Source: Reclinomonas americana ATCC 50394
Lineage: Eukaryota; Jakobida; Jakobea; Jakobida
NCBI GenBank assembly: GCA_048213135.1
Contig: PS015302.1
Location: 61,167-89,633, forward strand
Direction of reading: 5' to 3'
DNA length: 28,467 nucleotides
Under the pieces are notes generated by a model that worked only from the letters and a program-made list of their open reading frames with translations, made no database searches and had not been told where the DNA came from. Position 1 is the first letter of the stretch, and each line of letters starts with the position of its first letter. Shown here one piece after another: positions 1-15,337 of this stretch. The position numbers were made by a program, and so were the translations under genes.

Positions 1-2250
1 CACAAACACAAACACAACACGCACAAGTATGCGACAACGTACCGATCACGCAAAAAGTACACCGAAAAATACGACGCCACGCCCACGACAGCGCCAATGC
101 CCATTGCTGCGCCTGTGAGAGTGCGATGTGTTGTTGCACATGAGAACCGGGTTGCACATTGACAGCAAGATCAAGAAAAGGCGCACCCGCAGACACGTAG
201 CCACAGCCGGGTGTGATGCCTGCAAGACCGGCAAGCGCACCTGCGACAGACACACGTCAGGAACGACATCAGCACCAACAAGCAAGTGAGAACACGAGCA
301 GCGCACCATTCAAGATCTCCGTGATGTGAAAGTAATCAGTTCTGTGAGAGCGCAACTTGAACATCAGCATGCATCCGCGAAAAAGCGCCGATTGTTTACG
401 CACCTGATGTACGCCAGAATGAGCCACACGAGGCCGGAGACACACGCCGAGACATGTGTATTGAGAGCTGTGTCGCATGCGGTGAGTGCGGAACACTCTC
501 GAACATTATTTTCACGCACACAACAAACGCACCTGCTTGTACTGCGATCTTGTCGGCACGGTATGCCGAACCGCCGTTAAAGGAGAACCACGCGGCCCAG
601 GACAAGCACCCACCAACGACTGGAGATAAACATCGCAGTGAGAGTCGCGCGACAAAGGCAAGCGAAAGAGCATACAAGCGTACCAGTGAGCTGTGGAAAT
701 GCGCGGAAGAAACACACGGAACATGGGGCAGGTTAGTTGAGGTCACGTCACACACACCGAGACAAGTGCACGCACGGGAATGTTGTGCGCTGCATGCAAT
801 ATGATATGAGCTACGCAGCAACCAACATACAACAACGATGACGGCACGGTTTGGCGACGCAACGTCCATTGTTGTACTCGTCGAGCTCGGGTCTCCGCTC
901 CAGCATGAGTGACACCACCAGGGCTGACATGCCTGATGCCGTGTGGATTCTGTGAAACGCATGGAAGGCAACATGCGTTTTGAGTACACGTGATATCTCA
1001 AGACAACACACTGGTCAGGGACGCAACGGAAAGCCGCCACCAAAGTCGAAAACGCCCCATCTGTCCCCACGGTTGTCAACTCTTGCGACAGCAGCAACAG
1101 GACCTTCTCGCAGCGTAACTGTTGCAAGAACCCGCCACCCCAGAGCGAATGCGCCACGGGGTAGTACACCAGAAGCGGGAACAGCACGCAGAACATGATA
1201 AAGGCCTTGAAATGCAGCTTCTCCGCCTGCAGATGCGCGCATTGAGCATCGCATCCACCACGATAGATGGCGCTCACAACACGACAAACCCAAGCGCCTG
1301 TACATAGCACTGGTACAACGGCGGCAAACTGTAAGTGGAAGCTGGCAAACATGAGGCCGGGGATGGTGGGCGCTGTGTGACCGATCGACGGGATCACGAT
1401 CGTGAGCAACGTGAGCCCGTGAACGGCACGGGCGCACACACAACACACGCACCTGACTTGTAACATCGGTAGGTCTCGCGCAGGAGGACGTGATCCAACG
1501 ATCCAATAATGCCCCAGTGATCCTCACCGACTGCGTAGCAGCACAGTCAGTTGCAGAGCAACGAGTAACGCACGCCCACTCTCCAACGAAACAGGTTAAT
1601 GAGTAGCCGATGCTGCAGCGTGGGAACACAACGCGTCGCGAATGAGGTACACGTGACTGATACGATGGATGCGTGTGCGTGACAATCCGACGCAGCACGC
1701 AACAGACACCACATGATGCCGCCGATGACGACGCCCGTGAGAGACTGCATAAGCATGTTCAACCTGCACACAGCGAGAGACACAGAGAGGGGAGTGAGAG
1801 AGCGAGAGAGTGGGGAAGTGTGAGTGAGCGAATGTGACACAAATGGTGGTGCATCAGCAGCAGCGCAACGAGTTGTTGCGTCGAATGATGCCGGCTTGTG
1901 TGAGACCAACGCTGTGAGTGAGCGAACAACTAGGCGTGAGACGATGCAACCAGAGGCACGGGTCGAAGGCGATGACAATGACGAAACGCTGGCGACTGCA
2001 ACATGACCTGTGTGTGTGTGCGCGTGTGTGCGTGGTTGAGTACACCATTGAGAGAGAGAGATTCGTGCAGCACTCAACGCACCATGGCAGAGCTGACCAA
2101 CATCCACGCTGCGATGAGACACGCACACGCACAGTCATCGATCAGAAGAAGAAGAGCAGCTGCAGCAGCAATGTGTTCTTGGCGGCAGCCACATTGCATA
2201 CCAATGTCGCCGTCATCCAAGGCGCAACCGTTCTCGTCGAGACCATCCAT
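1..2250 (-). CDS. Amt-family ammonium transporter, 3' end cut off by the window edge
   Basis: Membrane channel/transporter for ammonium (Amt/Mep family), seen as 17 exons read on the minus strand: 2202-2250, 2083-2108, 1988-2007, 1870-1911, 1704-1763, 1593-1612, 1453-1530, 1290-1372, 1120-1226, 1028-1060, 864-949, 772-789, 533-619, 404-467, 307-341, 187-240 and 43-112. Every junction keeps frame and rebuilds family motifs: GDIAWMLVSSAM (start of TM1), RRNNSLNMLMQ, GYSLTFG, APTIPGLMFASFHLQFAA, KAFIMFCVLFPLLVYYPVAH, DFGGGFPIHTASG, PHNIPVLVGG, WFSFNGGSA and EILNGALAGLAGITPGCG. The conserved pore pair Asp-Phe-x-Gly-Gly...His is Asp167 and His175. The second pore His lies beyond the left edge. The start at 2250 is the first ATG before the conserved region, but the frame stays open upstream to an acceptor at 2365-2366, so a longer N-terminus is possible. 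Several exons are only 18-26 bases. An intact gene, not a pseudogene: no stop interrupts the spliced frame. Confidence 0.87.
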
Positions 2251-2941
2251 GAGCGACGTCGCCACCACCACCAGTGAGCTCTCTCGGTCGAGGATGAGTT
2301 GTGCGCGGATGGGTGCGCAGGCTCGCGTGCGCAACGACGACAACAACTCCACCAATCGTGTGAACTGGATGTGTGTCACACAGAGAGTTCGCGTCGTCGA
2401 CGATCTCTGTACGCTAGCAGGCGATAGATGACAACGCGCGACGACGAAAGGAGCTTCGACAGAGAGTGGCCGAATCCGTCGACCGATATCTCGATCCGTG
2501 GCGATCGATTTTCTGGCTGCAGCAACCTCATGCACACTGTCTTGACGGCCAGGTCCAACAACCACACTTTGGAGAAACTATTGCCTCTCCAGACCTTCTG
2601 CAACACGCAGTATCGAATACAAGGGTGTACATGTGTTCGAATTCGTCCGTTGCAACTGGATAGACGTTCTCCACGGCCAGTAACGGGTGCTGGCCTGCAC
2701 GACAACTGTCGCCCCACAAGCTTGTCGATGTCACGATGCGGTAGATATCTTCGTCGTTTTTCCGTGGACATTCATACAGTGCTGCGAGGGAGATTCTACT
2801 GTCAATCCAATTCGTGTATGCTCACGTCCACGCGTGTGCTTCCAGTTTTCGACAACAAGGACACTCGCACTTGCTCCGTGAGCGAGAGCACAAGAGAACA
2901 GTGAATAGCTGTACGGAGGGACAGTGCACGTTGTGCTAGCC
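2251..2941. promoter_or_regulatory. Divergent intergenic region between the Amt and P-type ATPase genes
   Basis: About 690 bases separate the two divergent start codons. It is the largest gap in the window and looks less GC-rich than the flanking exons. Open frames exist on both strands (for example 2428-2904 plus and 2376-2771 minus), but none matches a family I know. The part at 2251-2364 on the minus strand continues the Amt frame and ends at a plausible acceptor, so it could be an upstream Amt exon. No clear TATA box or repeat was seen. It presumably carries both promoters and 5' leaders. Confidence 0.45.
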
Positions 2942-9897
<6,956 letters not shown>

Positions 9898-10007
9898 TGC
9901 GACGATATTGATAACTACCTATATTCATCAAAAGAAGTAAAAGAGTGGGAGAGAAACACACACACGCTCACTGAGAGAGAGAGAGAGAGTATGCGGATCG
10001 ACAATGC
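9898..10007. other. Convergent 3' spacer between ATPase and Rh genes, with GA microsatellite
   Basis: The 110 bases between two facing stop codons hold an AT-richer stretch just after the ATPase stop and a run of GA dinucleotides at about 9973-9989. No canonical AATAAA signal is evident on either strand. Both 3' UTRs and polyadenylation sites must lie here or overlap the facing gene. Confidence 0.55.
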
Positions 10008-12529
10008 TCATTCACGATGAGCCTTGGCAGACCCGACACGCGCACCGGTGCCAGCGGCATGCGCCGGCGTAGTCATGCTCACCACAGAGAGTGTGTGCGG
10101 AGAGCCGGCGTCCATCTCCACCAAGGCCATGGGTGCGTGCAATCCGTCCCCCCCTGCGTCTTGCAGCAGTGGTGCAGTGGCCAAGTCGCTGTCCAGAGCT
10201 GCGTGGCGATCGTACAGCCAAGCAACGTACTTTTGGTGGGCCGTCAGCGTTTCAAAGTCGGCTGGCACCTCCCAGAAGGCGTCGTCGCGGTAGTACATGT
10301 CCAACGGGTATCCGCGAGTGATGAGACGCACCACGTAGCCACTCAGTGCACCAGTCGACGCGCCGAGACCAAGAGTGATGGCCAGAGCGGCCACTTGGTA
10401 CGGCGCCTGATTGTCTGTGTGCGGGAACATGGTGTCGAAGCTGCTGCCGTAGTCCGCACGCTTGGCGACAGCGGTGGCAATGATGGCCGTGATGCCACCG
10501 AGGAATCCAGGCAGACCGTGCAAGCCAAGTACACCGCAGGTATCTTGCAGGCCGATCTTGCGCTCCAAGAATGGAAGAATGTAGCGGAAGGTGAATGTCG
10601 ACAGGATGCCGGCACAGAAGCCGAGCAAGAGAGCACCCTGGGCGGGAGGAGGAGAGCGGGTGTTGTTAGCACAACGCACTTGGTTGTGTGCACATACTGG
10701 ACGCTGCGCAACTCCAGTGCCGAGAATGAGATCGGCCGATGCGCCCACCGCCACGCCACCGGCAAGAGTGGCATTCTGCACGTGCACCATCTCGAACTTG
10801 CCGTGGAAGAGCTTGCTCGAGGCGAAGGTGCTGACAATGCTGGCGGACAGCGACAGCACAGTGTTGATGATCGCGCGGAACTGGTTTTCACCAGCAGTGG
10901 CGGCATTGAACGACGGCCAGTAGATCCACAGGAAGATGGTGCCCACCATGGCGAAGCTGTGTGTGTGCACCACACGTGCAACAATTACACACACATCAGC
11001 ACAGCAGCAGTGCGACACGCGAGCAACCGCACACTCACATGTCACCCTGGTAGGAGGAGGCACGGTCGGCAGAGGCCAGTGCTCGTTTGTGCGAGAGGAA
11101 CCAGGTGGCTGCGAGGCCAAAGCTGGCGCCGAACAAGTGAATCGTCATGCTGTTGTTGGGCGGAAGCGATCGCCATGGTGAGCAGACACACTCCGTCACT
11201 GCACCTTCTCCTCCTCCTCAAACGCACCTTCCACCCACATCCACCGCGCCGACCTTGTTGATGCACACGTAAATGTTGAGGGCGTAGAAGAACATTTCGA
11301 AGATGCCGAGGTAGAATATCTGAGTGGGCGTCGTGCGGCCGATCAGCACGCCAAAGGTGATAAGGAAGGTGATGGCGGCAAAGTTGCCCTCGATGAGCCA
11401 CGACGAGTTGATGCGCAGCGTGTCCCACTCGCCCGCCGCAATGCGCACAAAGAGAGCACGCATGAGGATGCCCCACTGGATGCACACGCCGGCCAGGAGC
11501 ATGGTGAGGCCGACCGACCCGAATCCAAAGCGACGCAGGAATGTCATGAGGAAGCCAAAGCCTGTGCGCACACACACATGAGATCAGCAGGCTCGACGAA
11601 TTTACGAACAGGCGGCGGCGGACAAGGAAAACAACACAAGAACCGATGAATGTCATGATGGTGATTCCTGCACACACACGGATGCAGATGAGTTTCGCAC
11701 ACAGCACATTGTCAAGAGGACCATCGCACGCTCACAGCTCACCAAGATAGTAGGAATAGAACGATGTCACGCGATTGGCAGGGCCGACTTGGAGAGCCGT
11801 GTCGGTGCCGTCAGAGTAGTCGACGAGGGTGAAGTACAGCAGAATCATCAGCAGCTGGAACAGGAAGAGTGGAACACTGAGCTCCTGGTGCGCGTTGTCG
11901 CCCGCGTGGCCACTGGCCGATCCACCGTCAACACGGCCGATGTTATCGACATCGCGCAGCAGCTCGAGAATCTGCGTATCCCATCATCATCATCATCATC
12001 AATCACACACAGAGAAGGCAAGGAGTGGAGAGTGGAGAGCGGAGAGCAAAGAGAGAGAGAATGAAGAGTGCCAGATGCGCATATACGCGCGCAGCGTTGC
12101 TGCGTGCACGCACCCTCTTCCTCCGCTCGCGCACGCTGCGCAGCGACTCTTCGAGTGAGCGGCGATTCGATGTGTTCTCCATCAGCGCCGCTGTTGCGAG
12201 TGTTGTGTGTGTGTGTCAGTCGATACCAGCACGCATGCATGTATGGCAAGAGAGTGCGCATCAGTGCGAAAACACACACGAAACTTCCCAGCGCCTCGAG
12301 CGTCTCCAACTCCTCAGTCGCAATGTTGGAGAGCTGCGTCTCCAGATCATCCTTCAGCCTGCGAATGCGCGCACGCGCGCACACACACACACAGAGGCAC
12401 GCACACGAGATGAGCACATACACTCACACACACGCATGCATGCGTGGCGGCATTGAAAACTCTAAACTCTTCCAAAACACCGGCACCTCGGTGCCGGGAG
12501 ACTCACCGCGTCGTTGCTGCGTAGGCCAT
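10008..12529 (-). CDS. Rh-family (SLC42-type) ammonium/ammonia channel
   Basis: Rhesus-type membrane channel conducting ammonia/ammonium. Nine minus-strand exons: 12507-12529, 12285-12358, 12114-12190, 11743-11971, 11644-11667, 11228-11561, 11039-11149, 10713-10956, 10008-10637; 581 residues, frame intact throughout. Family motifs include GFGFLMTFLRRFGFGSVG, DVGGSMTIHLFGASFG, YQGDIFAMVGTIFLWIYW, QNATLAGGVAVG and QDTCGVLGLHGLPG. The pore Asp (250) and twin histidines (His258, His412) are present. TM1 starts near residue 89. Before it lies a charged Leu/Glu/Arg-rich segment (about 8-66) that looks coiled-coil-forming and is not part of the usual short Rh N-terminus. The cytoplasmic C-tail (about 110 residues) is hydrophilic. 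Exon 5 has only 24 bases. The start is chosen because it is the ATG of a 23-base exon whose phase fits the next exon. It shares a 158-bp divergent promoter with the NmrA-like gene. Confidence 0.95.
11982..12000. repeat. CAT/ATG trinucleotide microsatellite in an Rh intron
   Basis: About six consecutive CAT units lie in the intron between exons 3 and 4 of the minus-strand Rh gene, just upstream of the acceptor as transcribed (ATG repeats followed by the acceptor ending CGCAG). Simple slippage-prone repeat with no coding role visible. Confidence 0.75.
12480..12497. repeat. Perfect 8-bp inverted repeat in Rh intron 1
   Basis: CCGGCACC and GGTGCCGG are separated by two bases. As RNA this can fold as a seven-pair GC-rich stem with a four-base loop. 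In the minus-strand transcript it begins 9 bases after the 5' splice site of intron 1 of the Rh gene (donor GTGAGT at 12506). Its position suggests a structured element near the donor, but function is only inferred. Confidence 0.6.
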
Positions 12530-12687
12530 TCTTGTGTGGAGAAGCAGACACTTGTGCGCGCACGTACACCGACCTCGTCGCTCTCTCCTCCCACCCCACG
12601 TCACGGGTGAAAAACAACGCCCGCAAGCCGTCTACCAAATTTGGAGCGGCAGTCAATTGATTTTCCGATCATCGTGCGAGAGAGGCA
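12530..12687. promoter_or_regulatory. Bidirectional promoter, Rh gene / NmrA-like gene
   Basis: Only 158 bases separate the two divergent ATGs. The region contains CCAAATTTGG at 12635-12644, which fits the CC(A/T)6GG CArG consensus bound by SRF/MADS-type factors, a palindromic TCAATTGA just downstream, and GTGAAAAACAACG at 12607-12619, which resembles a stretch in the deoxyhypusine synthase promoter. No TATA box is obvious. Site function is inferred from sequence alone. Confidence 0.55.
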
Positions 12688-14044
12688 ATGGAGGCCTTTG
12701 CCAACGAGGTGGACCGGGTGTTGGTTTGTGGGGCGACTGGACGGGCTGGATCGGCGGTGGTGCGGGCACTGGTGCTGGCCGGTGCGGAAGTCCGCTGCTT
12801 GGTGAGACCGCCTCTGGATAGGGCGGTGGTCGATGCGCTGCGTGCATTCGGCTTGCGCGTGAGCATTGTGGAGGGCGATCTGCTCGACATTTCGTCGATC
12901 AAGGTGTGTGCGTGTGTGCGTGTGTGCTCGTGGAGGCGCGCACGGCAACACAACACAAATTGATTCTGCGACCAATAATGATTCCCTCTGCGTTTGCCAG
13001 GAAGCACTGCATGGCTGCTCACGGGTGTTTGTGGCCACGTCAGGCGACGATCTGGCCACCCTGGAGGGCAACCTCGCACTGGCGTGCCAGGACATGGAGA
13101 GTCACGTGGAGCTTCTCGTCAAACTCTCCGTCCCGAAGGCTTTTCTCGGCAAGCCACCAGTGGGAGTGCAACACTTGGATGCTGAGAACCGCATCCGCGC
13201 CACCGACGTCCCATACGTGATGCTCAACACCGATGGCTTTATGGAGGTGTGTTTGCCAGAATACGACGTAGATGAGGAGAACAACTGACGACAGACGTGT
13301 GCACACAGTCGCACGTGCTTCTCCACGCCCCCTCGGTAATGTCCACCGGTCGCATTCGCTTCCCGTGCCCCAGTGATGCCCACTGGTCGTACATTTCACT
13401 CGAGGATGTCGGTGCTGCAGGTGTGTGTGTACATGGTGGTGGAGTGCGCATTCTTCGAATTCTCCTCCTTGCATGACAAGAATCTCCCGACTGCGAGTAG
13501 CGGCCTCCCTGTTGCTTCTGCCCGACCTTTCACCCCACATTGGCCAGCACTACACGCTGGCTGGCCCGGAGCTCGTCACCATGCAGCAAATGGCCGACAT
13601 TGTGGGCATTGAATGCGGGCTGCCGCCGAGCAAGTCGGGATCGTGGTACGAACAAATTCCCAGCACTGTGTGGAAGCACGAGGCCATGGCCCACGGTCTG
13701 CCCGAGGGCGCCTGCGACTCCATTCTCGACCTGTACGGCCCCGACAACTTGCTGAGTGACGGGTATCGTCTGGCGGGCTCAAACGACACGGATCGTCCAC
13801 TCAAGGTGATCTGTTATTTCCCCCTCGCTTGCATGCACACGCTGCTGCTGACGTACTGCTGTACACCACACAGGCTGTCTACACGCCACGGCTCACTGTA
13901 CGTGACTTTGTGCGGCTGAATGCGGCCGCCTTCCGGCCGATCGGCACACTGGGCTCATCGTGGGGCAGCGGTGCCGGCAGTCATCACTACGGTCGGCAAG
14001 GTCACGCGCAGCAGGAGCAGTATGAGGAGGAGGAAGGAGTGTGA
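12688..14044 (+). CDS. NmrA-like NAD(P)-binding protein (atypical SDR)
   Basis: Rossmann-fold NAD(P)-binding protein of the NmrA-like/atypical short-chain dehydrogenase group; substrate unknown. Five exons: 12688-12903, 13001-13246, 13309-13420, 13501-13805, 13874-14044; 349 residues. The N-terminus has the nucleotide-binding glycine motif GATGRAG (residues 15-21) after a hydrophobic first strand, then an Arg-containing second strand (VRCLVRPP) and the typical acidic VEGDLLD. Later segments fit the family: NRIRATDVPYVMLNTDGFME, IRFPCPSDAHWSYISLEDVGA and YTLAGPELVTMQQMADIVG. The usual SDR catalytic Tyr-x-x-x-Lys is not evident, as in redox-sensor NmrA proteins. The last ~30 residues are Gly/His/Gln/Glu-rich. 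Start chosen at the only ATG before the Rossmann motif. It reads away from the Rh gene; whether it senses redox state for nitrogen control, as fungal NmrA does, cannot be told. Confidence 0.85.
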
Positions 14045-14086
14045 AGCAGTCAGTCTCACTGTCTCGCCGCATGAATGAAGAACGTT

Positions 14087-14119
14087 GGACGGACGTTAAA
14101 CGTGTTCGATTGTCCGTCC
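14087..14119. repeat. 8-bp inverted repeat in the NmrA-like/UPF0193 spacer
   Basis: GGACGGAC (14087-14094) and GTCCGTCC (14112-14119) form a perfect inverted repeat around a 17-base spacer, inside the 110-base gap between two tandem genes and 35-68 bases before the next ATG. It could be a dyad binding site in the UPF0193 promoter or an RNA hairpin in either transcript. Confidence 0.6.
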
Positions 14120-14154
14120 CACAGCCGTCGTTTGTTTGTGTTTGAGAGAGAAGG

Positions 14155-15254
14155 ATGTCGCGGCGACGCGTGAGTGCCAGCACGAGTAAGCTGCTCGAAG
14201 GTACATCTCCTCGCTCACTCGCTGTGCCCCGCTCGCACCTGTTTCTCACGCGCGATGACAGATATGATGGCCAAGAGTGGCCTCACCGGTGCACAGAAAC
14301 GACAACTGCGCGAGACTGCACAGAGTTGCGTGCGCACGAGACAAGTCCTCTCCCCTCTCCCTCTCGTTCTCACACACACATACACACGCACAGGCGGATC
14401 AACACTACCGCTGCACGTGCCTCCACAAAACTACGTGCAGCAGGCGTTCAGGAGGGGAGGCACTGGTGCCGACATGTTTGGCCGCCGATCGTATGGCATC
14501 TCACGAAAGAGTCAGTCGGCGATCCAGCGAGACACACCGTACGAACGCGACTCGTATCGCCCACTGCCACCAAGTTGAGCATCGTCGATCTTGTCGGCAT
14601 CCTTGTGACGCAACAATCTCTCATCCTCTGTCATCGAACAGAGTTTGATCGCGACAAGGAAAAGGACAAGCTGATCTCGATCTTTGGCGACGGCAAGGAG
14701 CACTATGAGGCCATGCAAAAGGCGGTGCGCGATGCTGCCAGGAGACGCCCCGCGCCACCACCGGCACCAGCCGCTCCGGCGTTGACGCCCGAGCAGCTGC
14801 GCATCGAGGAGATTGGCAATGAGATTCACGAGCGCCAGCAGTGGCTGCAGGAGATGAAGGTGAGTGCGTTTGTGCGGGAGGTGCGCGTCGCCCCACTTCC
14901 GCGCCTTTCTCACGTTCGTGTGTGTGTGTGTCGCAGTCGCTGTGTGCCGGTCTCGACAGCGAGGCGCGTCGGCGTGTTCGCGAGTACGAGGCGCAGATCA
15001 GTGCCGAGATTTCGGTGATGCAGTCGGAGCTGAAGCGCCTGGTGCGTGAGGAGGAACGGGCGTTGCGTGTGGAACAGGGCCTGCCGCCAGACCCCGACGA
15101 CGACGAGATGGGTGGCGAGAAAGACGGTGGTGACGGGGAGACGAGCGGGTTGTCGTTGCTGATGCCGAGTGAGCGGCTGGCCGATCAGCAGAGAGCGGCG
15201 AGTGCCACCGCGGGTGGTACCAGCACAGTACCGAGCGCAGCGCCAGATCGATGA
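14155..15254 (+). CDS. UPF0193/EVG1-family protein (C22orf23-like)
   Basis: Member of the uncharacterised UPF0193 (EVG1) family. Five exons: 14155-14200, 14262-14324, 14394-14573, 14642-14859, 14937-15254; 274 residues. Family landmarks appear in order: a short basic start, KSGLTGAQKRQLRE followed by a small-residue/Pro segment, the YERDSYRPLPPKFDRDKEK block (family: YERE-x-x-RP-x-P...EKEK), LISIFGDGK, then a helical region ELxxEIxERxxxLxEM (here IEEIGNEIHERQQWLQEMK) and a second helix ending in EISVMQSELKRLVREEE. Length is near that of family members plus a Gly/Asp/Ser-rich C-terminal tail absent from the core. From memory the family occurs mainly in organisms with cilia or flagella, so an axonemal role is plausible but not shown here. 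Introns 2 and 3 start with GTTGCG and GTTGAG. Confidence 0.83.
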
Positions 15255-15337
15255 ACTGACAACCATCAAAACTACTACACTTGTGTTTTTTTTCTCCTCG
15301 TTTCTTTTTCGGTGTGTTTTTTCTTCTGCGCAGCTGG
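15255..15337. other. Convergent 3' spacer with T-rich tracts
   Basis: The 83 bases between the facing stop codons of the UPF0193 gene and the disordered-protein gene include runs of eight and six T on the plus strand. These give U-rich 3' sequence to the plus-strand transcript and A-rich sequence to the minus-strand one. No AATAAA signal is visible. Confidence 0.5.

Noticed and set aside
1-1800. Initial impression that the Amt region was a decayed pseudogene, because matches jump between frames
   Set aside because: All jumps are explained by short introns with GT and AG ends that restore the exact family spacing, and no stop interrupts the spliced frame.
2428-2904. 158-codon plus-strand open frame upstream of the ATPase
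   Set aside because: No recognisable motif, no supporting exons, and comparable open frames exist on the opposite strand. Left as intergenic.
9973-9989. GA run as a possible terminator or origin
   Set aside because: A simple dinucleotide repeat with no flanking symmetry; eukaryotic 3' ends do not use such an element.
10017-11261. 414-codon plus-strand open frame over the Rh gene
   Set aside because: It is antisense to conserved Rh exons and runs through their introns. Its translation is Arg/His/Gly-rich with no family signal; long shadow frames are expected in GC-rich coding DNA.
12900-12960. Many GT/CA dinucleotide runs in introns as possible Z-DNA or mobile-element traces
   Set aside because: They are widespread at donor sites and near acceptors across all genes and have no terminal repeats or target duplications; they look like ordinary intron microsatellites.
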